DNA of 6,364 nucleotides from positions 1 to 6,364 of the forward strand of contig JBDTOR010000143.1 in NCBI GenBank assembly GCA_039933175.1, given 5' to 3'. The stretch comes from Hyphomicrobium_A sp039933175. Its GTDB lineage: Bacteria; Pseudomonadota; Alphaproteobacteria; Rhizobiales; Hyphomicrobiaceae. Of this stretch, positions 1 through 5,776 are shown in pieces (positions within the stretch are counted from its first letter, which is position 1; every line of letters starts with the position of its first letter). A program made the translations under genes and the position numbers. The notes below the pieces were generated by a model. It had not been told where the DNA came from. It saw only the letters and a list, made by a program, of their open reading frames with translations, and searched no databases.

Positions 1-78
1 GCCGATCGCGCCAAGGCGGCAGCCACGGCACGTGCCGCCGTGCAGCCGGCCAAGAAAGCCGCTACCCCGCGGCGCTGA
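1..78 (+). CDS. C-terminal end of an upstream gene, probably secF (partial)
   Basis: Frame 1 is open from the first base and ends at a TGA at 76-78, giving a 25-residue tail that begins ADRAKAAATARAAVQPAKK and is rich in alanine, lysine and arginine. This looks like the disordered, basic cytoplasmic tail of a longer protein whose conserved part lies outside the window. No domain can be recognised in the tail itself. The guess of SecF (or fused SecDF), the accessory subunit of the Sec protein-export channel, rests only on gene order: in many alphaproteobacteria secD-secF is followed directly by a Mth938-domain gene and then a phytoene/squalene synthase-like gene, as here. The stop codon lies 23 bases before the next start, so the two genes are probably co-transcribed. 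The existence of a coding end is fairly secure; its identity is inference. Confidence 0.5.
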   Translation, partial: ADRAKAAATARAAVQPAKKAATPRR

Positions 79-101
79 GGATCGAACGGCCGGGCCATCT
101 C

Positions 102-479
102 ATGCCCTCCGACAAAGCGCATTTCCCCGGCCGCGCCCCCATCGACGCCTACGGCAACGGCGGCTTCCGGTTTGCCGACATGAGCCATCGCGGCTCGCTG
201 CTCATCGTACCGAGCGGCATCTACGGCTGGGGCGTCGCCGCTTTCGACGAGCTGACGCCCGAGCACTGCGCGGCGTTCCTCACCGAGCTGAAGCGCCCCG
301 CATTCGTGCTGCTGGGCACCGGCATGGAGCACCGCATGCCGCCCGAGCCGGTGCGCAAGCTGTTCGCCGAAGCCGGCATCGGCCTCGAGCCGATGAGCAC
401 TGGCGCTGCCGCGCGCACCTATAATGTGCTGCTGGCCGAAGGCCGCGATTTCGGCGCTGGCCTCATCGCCGTCGATTGA
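102..479 (+). CDS. Mth938-like (DUF498 / NDUFAF3-family) domain protein
   Basis: A 125-residue protein that is essentially one Mth938-like domain. Visible family motifs are PGRAPIDAYGNGGFRF (residues 9-24), PSGIYGW (37-43), LGTG (71-74) and MSTGAAARTYNVLLAE (98-113). The length is normal for the bacterial family and there is no signal peptide or membrane segment, so it should be cytoplasmic. The mitochondrial homologue NDUFAF3 is an assembly factor for respiratory complex I; the bacterial role is not well defined, and a role in membrane-complex assembly is inference. ATG 102 is the only ATG start that fits between the upstream stop and the first conserved motif. Its ribosome-binding site is weak: a GAGG overlaps the previous stop but is too far upstream, which suggests translational coupling to the preceding gene. 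The family call is very likely right. Confidence 0.9.
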   Translation: MPSDKAHFPGRAPIDAYGNGGFRFADMSHRGSLLIVPSGIYGWGVAAFDELTPEHCAAFLTELKRPAFVLLGTGMEHRMPPEPVRKLFAEAGIGLEPMSTGAAARTYNVLLAEGRDFGAGLIAVD

Positions 480-514
480 CGCTCCCGCCTGCACACCGGC
501 GCTCGGCGCAATAC

Positions 515-649
515 CGTCATGGCCGCGAAGGCGGCCATCCACGCCAGCTTCAGCAATCTCTCACTGAGCTTGAGCATCGACGGCGCGAGACGATTACCGT
601 CACGATTTGGGTTGACTTGCGTGGATGGGCCGCCTTCGCGGCCATGACG
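515..649. repeat. Pair of inverted REP-like palindromic units (BIME-like element)
   Basis: Two copies of a roughly 30-base unit face each other. Copy A (515-543) starts CGTCATGGCCGCGAAGGC; copy B (620-649) is its reverse complement with one extra G, in the run GATGGGCC. Each copy is itself a hairpin: in copy A an 8-bp stem ATGGCCGC/GCGGCCAT (519-526 with 531-538) closes a GAAG loop. The copies are separated by 76 bases, so the whole could also fold into one long stem. Units of the form TCATGGCC...GGCCATCCACG are frequent repeats between genes in Bradyrhizobium and related alphaproteobacteria. Such elements can act as transcript-end stabilisers or attenuators. The inverted arrangement is seen directly; assignment to a known REP family is from memory. 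Confidence 0.8.
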
Positions 650-748
650 AGTAAGAGGCTGGACTTCGCGGAACGCTCGACATGACGACAGACGTGATGG
701 CTACTTCACGACGGCACTTCATGATGGCCTGTGGAATGCCCACCGGTT

Positions 749-752
749 GGAG
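749..752 (+). promoter_or_regulatory. Ribosome-binding site of the NDUFAF6-like gene
   Basis: GGAG followed by five bases (ACACG) and then ATG 758. It decides the start: the in-frame GTG at 731 lies upstream of this site, and the nine extra residues it would add (VECPPVGDT) do not look like the family's N-terminus. Confidence 0.65.
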
Positions 753-757
753 ACACG

Positions 758-1555
758 ATGGTGACACAGGAGACGCGGGGCGGGGACGAGGCGGTCGGCG
801 CGGCGGCGCGCGAGCTCGACTACGACCGCTATCTCGCCGCGCTGCTGGCACCGCGCGCCGCGCGCGAAGGCCTGCTGGCGCTGGCGGCGTTCCACGGGGA
901 GATCGCCCGCATCCCGCGCACCGTGAGCGAGCCCGGCGTGGGCGACATCCGCCTGCAGTGGTGGCGCGACGCATTGCGGATGCCGGCCGATGCGGCGACG
1001 GGCAACCCCATCGCCGATGCGATGCGCGCGACCGTGCGCGCCCACGGCCTATCCACAGATATGCTCATTGCGATGATCGACGCCTACGAGCGCGAGCTCG
1101 AGGCCGGCAGCTTGACGACGGCGGCGGAGATGGGCGCGCATACCGCGGCGACGCAAGGCACCGCGTTCCACCTCGCCGCCCAGATATTGGGCAATAAGGC
1201 GACGACAGCCGATCCGCTGCTGCGCGCGGCCGGTCAGGCATGGGGACGCGTACAGCTTTTGCGCGCGCTGCCGGCTCTGGCCAGCAAGGGGCGCAATCCG
1301 TTCGGTGACCCCGATATCGCCGCGCTGCTGCCGCCGTTGCTGCAGCAAGCCGAGGGCGAACTCGCCAAGGCGCGCCAACTCGCCACAGCCGCGCCCGCAG
1401 CCATGCGGCAGGCGATATTGCCGCTTGCCCTCCTAGAGCCCTATTTGGCGGCTTTGCAAGAACTTGGCCCCCACGTCGCGCGCGAGCGGGCGGACATTCC
1501 CGCTCTCACCCGCGCCTGGCGATTGTTGAAGGCGAGCGCGCTCGGGCGGGTCTAG
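758..1555 (+). CDS. Phytoene/squalene synthase superfamily protein, NDUFAF6-like
   Basis: A 265-residue, all-helical-looking protein of the trans-isoprenyl diphosphate synthase (squalene/phytoene synthase) superfamily. Recognisable blocks are DYDRYLAALLAPRAAREG (21-38), AFHGEIARIPRTVSEPG (44-60), GDIRLQWWRDAL (62-73), IDAYERELEAG (107-117) and LLRAAGQAWGRVQLLRALP (154-172). True squalene and phytoene synthases bind diphosphate and magnesium through two DXXXD-type motifs. Here the first is replaced by GEIARIP and the second position lies in AWGRVQLLRALP, with no aspartates. That pattern fits the non-catalytic branch that includes mitochondrial NDUFAF6, a complex I assembly factor, so carotenoid or hopanoid synthesis is unlikely. 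There is no signal peptide. It follows the NDUFAF3-like gene after the REP pair, and the exported hydrolase starts 36 bases downstream, possibly in the same transcript. The superfamily call is confident; the assembly role is inferred from homology. Confidence 0.88.
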   Translation: MVTQETRGGDEAVGAAARELDYDRYLAALLAPRAAREGLLALAAFHGEIARIPRTVSEPGVGDIRLQWWRDALRMPADAATGNPIADAMRATVRAHGLSTDMLIAMIDAYERELEAGSLTTAAEMGAHTAATQGTAFHLAAQILGNKATTADPLLRAAGQAWGRVQLLRALPALASKGRNPFGDPDIAALLPPLLQQAEGELAKARQLATAAPAAMRQAILPLALLEPYLAALQELGPHVARERADIPALTRAWRLLKASALGRV

Positions 1556-1579
1556 TCCCGCGAGACGGTGGTGACGAGC

Positions 1580-1584
1580 GGAGG
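1580..1584 (+). promoter_or_regulatory. Strong ribosome-binding site of the exported hydrolase gene
   Basis: GGAGG, seven bases before ATG 1592. It fixes the start of the hydrolase: the in-frame GTGs at 1568 and 1571 lie upstream of the site, and starting at ATG 1592 gives a clean signal peptide beginning MSRTAAR. Confidence 0.8.
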
Positions 1585-1591
1585 AGAGCGA

Positions 1592-3553
1592 ATGTCGCGC
1601 ACGGCAGCCCGGTTGATGGCGCTGCTCGTCGTGTCCGTAGCGCTGGGATCGTTCGCCCGCGCGCAGGTCGCGCCGTTGCCCGTCCCCAAGATCACCTGGC
1701 GCGTCGAGAACTCGTTCCGCTTCTTCTCAGATGCCGCCGACACCGAGGTGCACCGCGCCACGTTCCTGGCTTTGCCGCCCGAAGATCAGCTGCAGCATCC
1801 GATCCTCGCCTCCGAGCAGGCGCTGAGCGCGCGCCACGAGGACGGCTGGGCCGAAACCATGTTCCGTGACACGTGCTGGGACGCGCTCAACAACCGCTTC
1901 GCGTGCAAGGACGGCGGCGACTACATCAATCCGAAGTCGCACCGCGTCGTGCTCGGCATCAACAATGTCGACGAGGCGGCGGGCATCTCCTGCACCTGGC
2001 TGACGGCGCCGCTCGGCGGGACGCTGCGCGGAGAGGTCGTCACGCAGCCGTGCAGCGAAGAGGCGCACTTTGCCATTCCCTATCCGGCCGGCGCCACGGT
2101 CAGCGTCGAGATCGGCGGCCGTGAGGTGACGAACGAGAAGGTCGTCGTCAAGGATCTGCTCATCGTCGGCATGGGTGACAGCTTCGCCTCCGGCGAAGGC
2201 AACCCGGACGTGCCGGTGCGTTTTTCGCGCGACCGCAGCGCCGACTACGGCAAGCGTTCTAGCGACAGCGACCTCACGGGCTATCCGGCCCGCATCGGCC
2301 CGTGGAAGCAGATCGGCGACGCGGCGTTCATCCAGGAGAATGCCCGCTGGATTGATCAGGGCTGCCACCGCTCGCTCTATTCGCATCAGTTGCGCGCCGC
2401 GCTGCAGCTCGGCCTCGAGGACGACCATCGCGCCGTCACCTACGTCGGCGTTGCGTGCTCGGGCTCGGAGGTGACCTTCGGCCTCTTCCTGCAGTACGCC
2501 GGCAACGAGTGGGTGCCCCACCCCAGCGACATGTCGCAAATTTCGGCGATCGCCTCGGCGCAGTGCGATGACCACGAGGCGCCGTTCCAGGACCTGCCCG
2601 AGGCCTATCACATGGACGGGACGATTGCCGAGCTGAAGGGCGGGCTAGTGCTGCGCAAGTGCGATCCCATCAATGCGCGCAGCATCGACCTGATGTTCGT
2701 CTCCATCGGCGGCAACGACGTCGGCTTCTCGCGCCTGCTGGCCAACTCGGTGCTGTCGGATGAATCGACGCTGCGCAAGCTGGGCGGCTGGTTCGGCCAG
2801 GTGCATAGCCTCGATGACGCCAGCATCGGCCTCGAGGCGCTGATCCTGCGCTACAAGTCGCTCAATCGCGCCATCCACTATCTGCTGCACATTCCGTGGG
2901 AGCAGTCCGACCGCGTGCTGCTCACGGCCTATCCGGGGCTGGCACTGCAGGGCGACGGCTCGAGTATCTGTCCCGACGGGGTCGCCGGTATGGACGTGCT
3001 GCCCGACTTTGCGTTGAGCGAATCCAAGGCGCGCACCGGCACCTGGATCGCCGATAAGCTCAACACGTCGATGAGCGAGGCAGCCGCGCACTATCAATGG
3101 TCGTTTGTCGATAGCCACCGCCGCGATTTCGCCGGTCGCGGGCTGTGCGCCGGCACCACGTACGACGGCGCCAACATCGCCGACGATCTGCGTCTGCCGC
3201 GCAAGACCGCCGCGGGCTGGAGGCCCTACAACCCGGCCGATTTCAAGGCATATGCTTCGCGCCAGCGGTGGTTCCGCACACCCAACGACGCGTTCATGAC
3301 CGGCAACTTCCACGTCGCGACGTCACTGTTGCAGAAGGTGCTGAAGCTCAACACCTTCGCGTGGTTCCAGCTCGTTCTCGCGGCCACCTACTCGGGCGCC
3401 TTCCATCCCACCGCCGAAGGCCAGGCGGCGATTGCCGATGCCGTCGTGCATAAGGCGCGTGGCGTGCTGGCGAAGTACGGACAGGGGGCGGAGCAGCCGC
3501 TGCCGGCCGCCGGCATCGCGGCGCCGGCCGGCAGCTCCGTCGGACTGCAATAG
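1592..3553 (+). CDS. Exported SGNH/GDSL-type hydrolase with a long unrecognised N-terminal region
   Basis: A 653-residue protein with a Sec signal peptide: basic start MSRTAAR, hydrophobic stretch LMALLVVSVALG, and a probable cut after ARA near residue 24, so it should be periplasmic or secreted. Residues about 30-190 form an N-terminal region I do not recognise (starting ITWRVENSFRFF). The SGNH core then follows: block I VGMGDSFASGEGNPD with nucleophile Ser197, a block II-like VGVACSGSEV (285-294), block III SIGGNDVGF with Asn375, and a C-terminal block FHPTAEG with His605. The family hydrolyses esters (lipids, acylated sugars, polymer side chains); the substrate here is unknown. Ten cysteines in the mature part suggest disulfide bonds. 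The protein is much longer than the usual 200-400 residues. The usual acidic partner three residues before the His is Gly602, so it may work as a Ser-His dyad. The end is alanine/proline-rich. The hydrolase class is secure; function is open. Confidence 0.88.
   Translation: MSRTAARLMALLVVSVALGSFARAQVAPLPVPKITWRVENSFRFFSDAADTEVHRATFLALPPEDQLQHPILASEQALSARHEDGWAETMFRDTCWDALNNRFACKDGGDYINPKSHRVVLGINNVDEAAGISCTWLTAPLGGTLRGEVVTQPCSEEAHFAIPYPAGATVSVEIGGREVTNEKVVVKDLLIVGMGDSFASGEGNPDVPVRFSRDRSADYGKRSSDSDLTGYPARIGPWKQIGDAAFIQENARWIDQGCHRSLYSHQLRAALQLGLEDDHRAVTYVGVACSGSEVTFGLFLQYAGNEWVPHPSDMSQISAIASAQCDDHEAPFQDLPEAYHMDGTIAELKGGLVLRKCDPINARSIDLMFVSIGGNDVGFSRLLANSVLSDESTLRKLGGWFGQVHSLDDASIGLEALILRYKSLNRAIHYLLHIPWEQSDRVLLTAYPGLALQGDGSSICPDGVAGMDVLPDFALSESKARTGTWIADKLNTSMSEAAAHYQWSFVDSHRRDFAGRGLCAGTTYDGANIADDLRLPRKTAAGWRPYNPADFKAYASRQRWFRTPNDAFMTGNFHVATSLLQKVLKLNTFAWFQLVLAATYSGAFHPTAEGQAAIADAVVHKARGVLAKYGQGAEQPLPAAGIAAPAGSSVGLQ
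3499..3535. terminator. GC-rich hairpin at the 3' end of the hydrolase gene (possible terminator without T-run)
   Basis: A perfect 11-bp inverted repeat, GCTGCCGGCCG (3499-3509) with CGGCCGGCAGC (3525-3535), encloses a 15-base loop. It lies inside the last codons of the hydrolase gene, ending 15 bases before its stop, just ahead of the convergent SulP gene. There is no T-run after either arm, so it is not a classical intrinsic terminator; it could slow polymerase from either side or protect transcript ends. It also codes for Ala/Pro/Gly residues, so it could be a by-product of GC-rich coding sequence. Confidence 0.3.
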
Positions 3554-3565
3554 GGCTCGGCCGGC

Positions 3566-5281
3566 TTACGTTGGCATCGCCGCGCCTCTACTCATGGCAA
3601 CGGCATCCTCGATACTTGAGGCATAGCGAACCAGCGGCCTGCGTAGACCCGCCTTAAGCAGCGTACGGCGCACATTCTTGCGGGCCGATGTGAAATAGAC
3701 ATCGGTGCCGGCGTGCCGAAGCTTGTGCACGAAGCCTTCGAGGGCCTTGGCGCCGGTGCTGTCGACTAGCGGCACCTCGGCAAAGTCGAGGATAAACGTC
3801 TTTGGGTGCGCGCCGATGCGGTCGAGCACGCCGCTCACGGCAGCGGTGGCTCCGAAGAAGAATGCGCCCGAGATGCGATAGACGGCTACGTCTCCATTGA
3901 ATGCATCCGGCCTATAGGCCGTGCGGGCGTCGCTGCTACCGTCGGCAGCATCCTCGGCAACCAGAGTCCCGCCACCTTCGATCTCGACGGCTTCCGCCAT
4001 GCGATGCAGGAACAGGAAGGCGCCGAGCGTCACGCCGACGCCGATGGCGACGGCGAGATCGGCGAAGATCGTCAATAGGAAGGTCGCCATGAGCACTGTG
4101 GCATCGCCCCACGAGGCGCGCAGAAGGCTGGCGAATTCGTGCTTCTCGGCCATGTTCCAGGCAACGACGGCGAGAACCCCGCCGAGGCTGGCCAGTGGAA
4201 TGTAAGCGGCGAGCGGCGCGGCAATCAGCATGAACAGCAGGATGTAGACGGCGTGCAACATGCCGGAGATGGGACTGCGCGCGCCCGCGCGGACGTTGGT
4301 CGCCGTGCGGGCGATAGTGCCGGTGACGCACATGCCGCCGAAGATCATCGCGGCGATATTGGCTGCGCCTTGCGCGACGAGTTCGCAGTTTGAGCGGTGC
4401 TTGCGCCCGCTCATGCCGTCGGCGACGACGGCCGAAAGCAGGCTCTCGATGGCGCCGAGCAGAGCAATGGCAACGGCATCGGGGAATACGGCGCGGATCT
4501 TGGCGAGGTCGAAGGGAGGTAGTGACGGCGCCGGCAACGTGCGCGGCACTTCGCCAAAGGTCGAGCCTATGGTCGTGACGTGGAGCCCAAGCATCCATGC
4601 AATCAGCGCCGTCGCCGTGACGGCGATCAGCAATCCGGGCCACTTGGGGCGGACGCGGCGAAGCCCGACGATGATCGCGATGGAGAGCGCCGACAGCGCG
4701 ATGGTCGACGGCTTGGCTGTGCCGAGGCTGGCGCCGATTACCTGCAGCTTGGCAAACAGCGGGCCGGGCTCGTGAGCGATATCGAGGCCGAGCAGCTCCT
4801 TCAGCTGGCTGGCGAGGATGATGACGGCGATGCCGGCGGTGAAGCCCACGGTGACGGGGAACGGAATGTATTTGATGTAGGTGCCAAGACGCAGAAACCC
4901 GGCGGCCATCATGAACAGCCCGGCCATCAGGGTCGCGAGCACAAGCCCGTCGTAGCCCTGTCGCTCGACAATCGAGGCGATGAGCACGATGAAGGCGCCG
5001 GCCGGACCGCCGATCTGGAAACGGCTCCCGCCGAGGGCGGAAATCAGGAAGCCGCCGACAATGGCGGTAAATAGCCCCTTGTCGGGAGAAAGGCCCGAGC
5101 CGATGGCAATCGCCATCGACAGCGGCAGCGCGACGATGGCAACCGTCAGTCCGGCGATGGCATCGGCTCTGAAATCGCTTCCCGTGTATCCATCGCGCAG
5201 GATGGTGACGAGCTTCGGCGTAAACAGCTCGGCGAACGTTGGCTCGGGTCGCCTCAACGGACGCCGTGTAGCCGTTTCCAT
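3566..5281 (-). CDS. SulP-family inorganic anion transporter with C-terminal STAS domain
   Basis: A 571-residue inner-membrane protein of normal SulP length. Residues about 35-425 hold many hydrophobic segments, for example AIAGLTVAIVALPLSMAIAI (41-60) and the family motifs GGPAGAF (91-97), IESLLSAVVADGMSGRKHRSN (within 278-298), ELVAQGAANIAAMIFGG (300-316) and IARTATNVRAGARSP (323-337). Residues about 462-571 are a STAS domain with the conserved VDSTG loop (506-510), whose serine is the phosphorylation-type position. The family moves sulfate, bicarbonate or related anions, usually coupled to protons or sodium; the substrate cannot be read from sequence. The chosen start, METATRRP, has AAGGAG eight bases upstream; an ATG seven codons earlier lies before that site and is less likely. 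The gene converges on the hydrolase with 12 bases between stops and follows the XRE gene by 87 bases on the same strand. Confidence 0.94.
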   Translation of the reverse strand: METATRRPLRRPEPTFAELFTPKLVTILRDGYTGSDFRADAIAGLTVAIVALPLSMAIAIGSGLSPDKGLFTAIVGGFLISALGGSRFQIGGPAGAFIVLIASIVERQGYDGLVLATLMAGLFMMAAGFLRLGTYIKYIPFPVTVGFTAGIAVIILASQLKELLGLDIAHEPGPLFAKLQVIGASLGTAKPSTIALSALSIAIIVGLRRVRPKWPGLLIAVTATALIAWMLGLHVTTIGSTFGEVPRTLPAPSLPPFDLAKIRAVFPDAVAIALLGAIESLLSAVVADGMSGRKHRSNCELVAQGAANIAAMIFGGMCVTGTIARTATNVRAGARSPISGMLHAVYILLFMLIAAPLAAYIPLASLGGVLAVVAWNMAEKHEFASLLRASWGDATVLMATFLLTIFADLAVAIGVGVTLGAFLFLHRMAEAVEIEGGGTLVAEDAADGSSDARTAYRPDAFNGDVAVYRISGAFFFGATAAVSGVLDRIGAHPKTFILDFAEVPLVDSTGAKALEGFVHKLRHAGTDVYFTSARKNVRRTLLKAGLRRPLVRYASSIEDAVAMSRGAAMPT

Positions 5282-5289
5282 AAATCCGT

Positions 5290-5306
5290 CTCCTTGCATC
5301 AAGGAG
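5290..5306 (-). promoter_or_regulatory. Hairpin that contains the ribosome-binding site of the SulP gene
   Basis: On the minus strand the leader reads CTCCTTG-ATG-CAAGGAG, then eight bases, then the SulP start codon at 5281. The two arms are perfect complements (7 bp, 5290-5296 with 5300-5306). The 3' arm is the AAGGAG binding site itself, and the 5' arm (CTCCTT) imitates the anti-Shine-Dalgarno end of 16S rRNA. If folded, the hairpin would hide the site and reduce translation. The three-base loop is short, so stability is moderate. The palindrome is seen directly; the regulatory role is inference. Confidence 0.45.
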
Positions 5307-5368
5307 CGGCGGCAACGTCGGCGTTCAGTCGGCGGTCGCCGTCGCAGTCGGTAGTTGTCGTGTTGGCA

Positions 5369-5686
5369 TCACTTAGGCCGCGCGACACGGCCTCCCTTTG
5401 GCTTGATCGCCGATGGGTCTGCGCTGACCTTGATGGCGCGGGCGGACTTGAAGCGTACGCCGCGTCCCTGGCCGGCGCTGGGCGCTCCCTCGGCTATCAG
5501 CTCGACGCCGGCGCGATCGAAGGCGGCAACGACCTTGGTCAGGGTATCGACCACGCCGCGGACGTTGCCTTCACTGGCCTCCATGCGCTGAATCGTCGGC
5601 AGCGACACGCCCGCCAGATCGGCCAATGTCTGCTGGTCAATCCCCAGCAGTGCCCGCCCGGCCCGCATTTGCGCTGCAGTGATCAT
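5369..5686 (-). CDS. Short XRE-type helix-turn-helix DNA-binding protein
   Basis: A 105-residue protein whose first 65 residues are one Cro/C1-type helix-turn-helix domain: MITAAQMRAGRALLGIDQQT (1-20), helix 2 QQTLADLAG (18-26) and recognition helix SLPTIQRMEAS (28-38), followed by the usual short helix and strand (DRAGVELIAEG, 57-67). The last 25 residues are a basic tail rich in Lys, Arg and Pro, perhaps extra DNA contact. No effector-binding or protease domain is present. I chose ATG 5686 because family members usually begin MITxAQ; an in-frame ATG at 5719 would add eleven residues (MLRIPHDRCLA) but sits one base from a palindrome. Neither start has a good ribosome-binding site. It lies between trmFO and SulP on the same strand and may regulate itself or SulP; it could also be a lone antitoxin-like regulator, though no toxin gene is nearby. 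Confidence 0.85.
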   Translation of the reverse strand: MITAAQMRAGRALLGIDQQTLADLAGVSLPTIQRMEASEGNVRGVVDTLTKVVAAFDRAGVELIAEGAPSAGQGRGVRFKSARAIKVSADPSAIKPKGGRVARPK

Positions 5687-5720
5687 CGCCAAGCATCTGT
5701 CATGCGGAATACGTAACATG

Positions 5721-5737
5721 TGATGTAAAAAACATCA
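5721..5737 (-). promoter_or_regulatory. Perfect palindrome upstream of the XRE gene, candidate operator
   Basis: TGATGT-AAAAA-ACATCA is a perfect dyad with 6-bp arms around an A-tract, in the 90-base gap between the chosen XRE start and the trmFO stop. A further half-site TGATGT lies at 5756-5761. Size and A/T-rich centre fit a dimeric XRE-type repressor site. On the minus strand its edge overlaps TTGATG (5738-5733), which with a weak TACGTA (5715-5710) at 17 bases spacing could form a promoter whose transcript would begin just ahead of ATG 5686. The palindrome is seen; binding and promoter are inference. Confidence 0.4.
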
Positions 5738-5776
5738 ATGCAGCGGCCTGACGCATGATGTAGGCGTTTGTCTGGC

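Larger units (their letters stand above)
480..757. other. Intergenic region between the Mth938 gene and the NDUFAF6-like gene
   Basis: This is the longest gap before the convergent junction. Its centre is filled by the inverted REP-like pair. Outside the repeats, TACCGTCA occurs twice (512-519 and 595-602), the first running into copy A. The remaining 108 bases before the next start (650-757) show no convincing promoter: a TTGACT at 612-617 lacks a matching -10 box at normal spacing. Short open frames through this region have no conserved character and run across the repeats, so I call no gene here. Confidence 0.6.

Noticed and set aside
612..640. Sigma-70 promoter starting at TTGACT
   Set aside because: The position 17 bases downstream reads TTCGCG, not a -10 box, and lies inside REP copy B.
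476..685. Small open frame across the Mth938-NDUFAF6 gap
   Set aside because: It runs through both REP-like units and has no conserved features or good binding site.
682..1197. 171-codon open frame overlapping the start of the NDUFAF6-like gene
   Set aside because: After a short non-repetitive start it becomes an Arg/Gly-rich shift of the real gene, and the real gene has its own binding site and conserved blocks.
758..1555. Carotenoid or hopanoid synthesis gene (crtB, hpnC or hpnD)
   Set aside because: Both aspartate-rich metal-binding motifs are absent and the neighbours are not isoprenoid genes.
1727..2611. 294-codon open frame antisense to the exported hydrolase
   Set aside because: Arg/Ala/Val-rich composition, no recognisable motif, and the opposite strand holds conserved SGNH blocks; a shadow frame.
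3936..5315. Long second open frame on the minus strand through the SulP gene
   Set aside because: It is rich in Arg, His and Ala with no domain character, and lies in another frame of a gene with clear SulP and STAS motifs; it is a by-product of GC-rich codons.
5369..5686. Antitoxin of a toxin-antitoxin pair
   Set aside because: The domain type would allow it, but both neighbours are a housekeeping tRNA methyltransferase and a transporter; no small toxin-like gene is adjacent.
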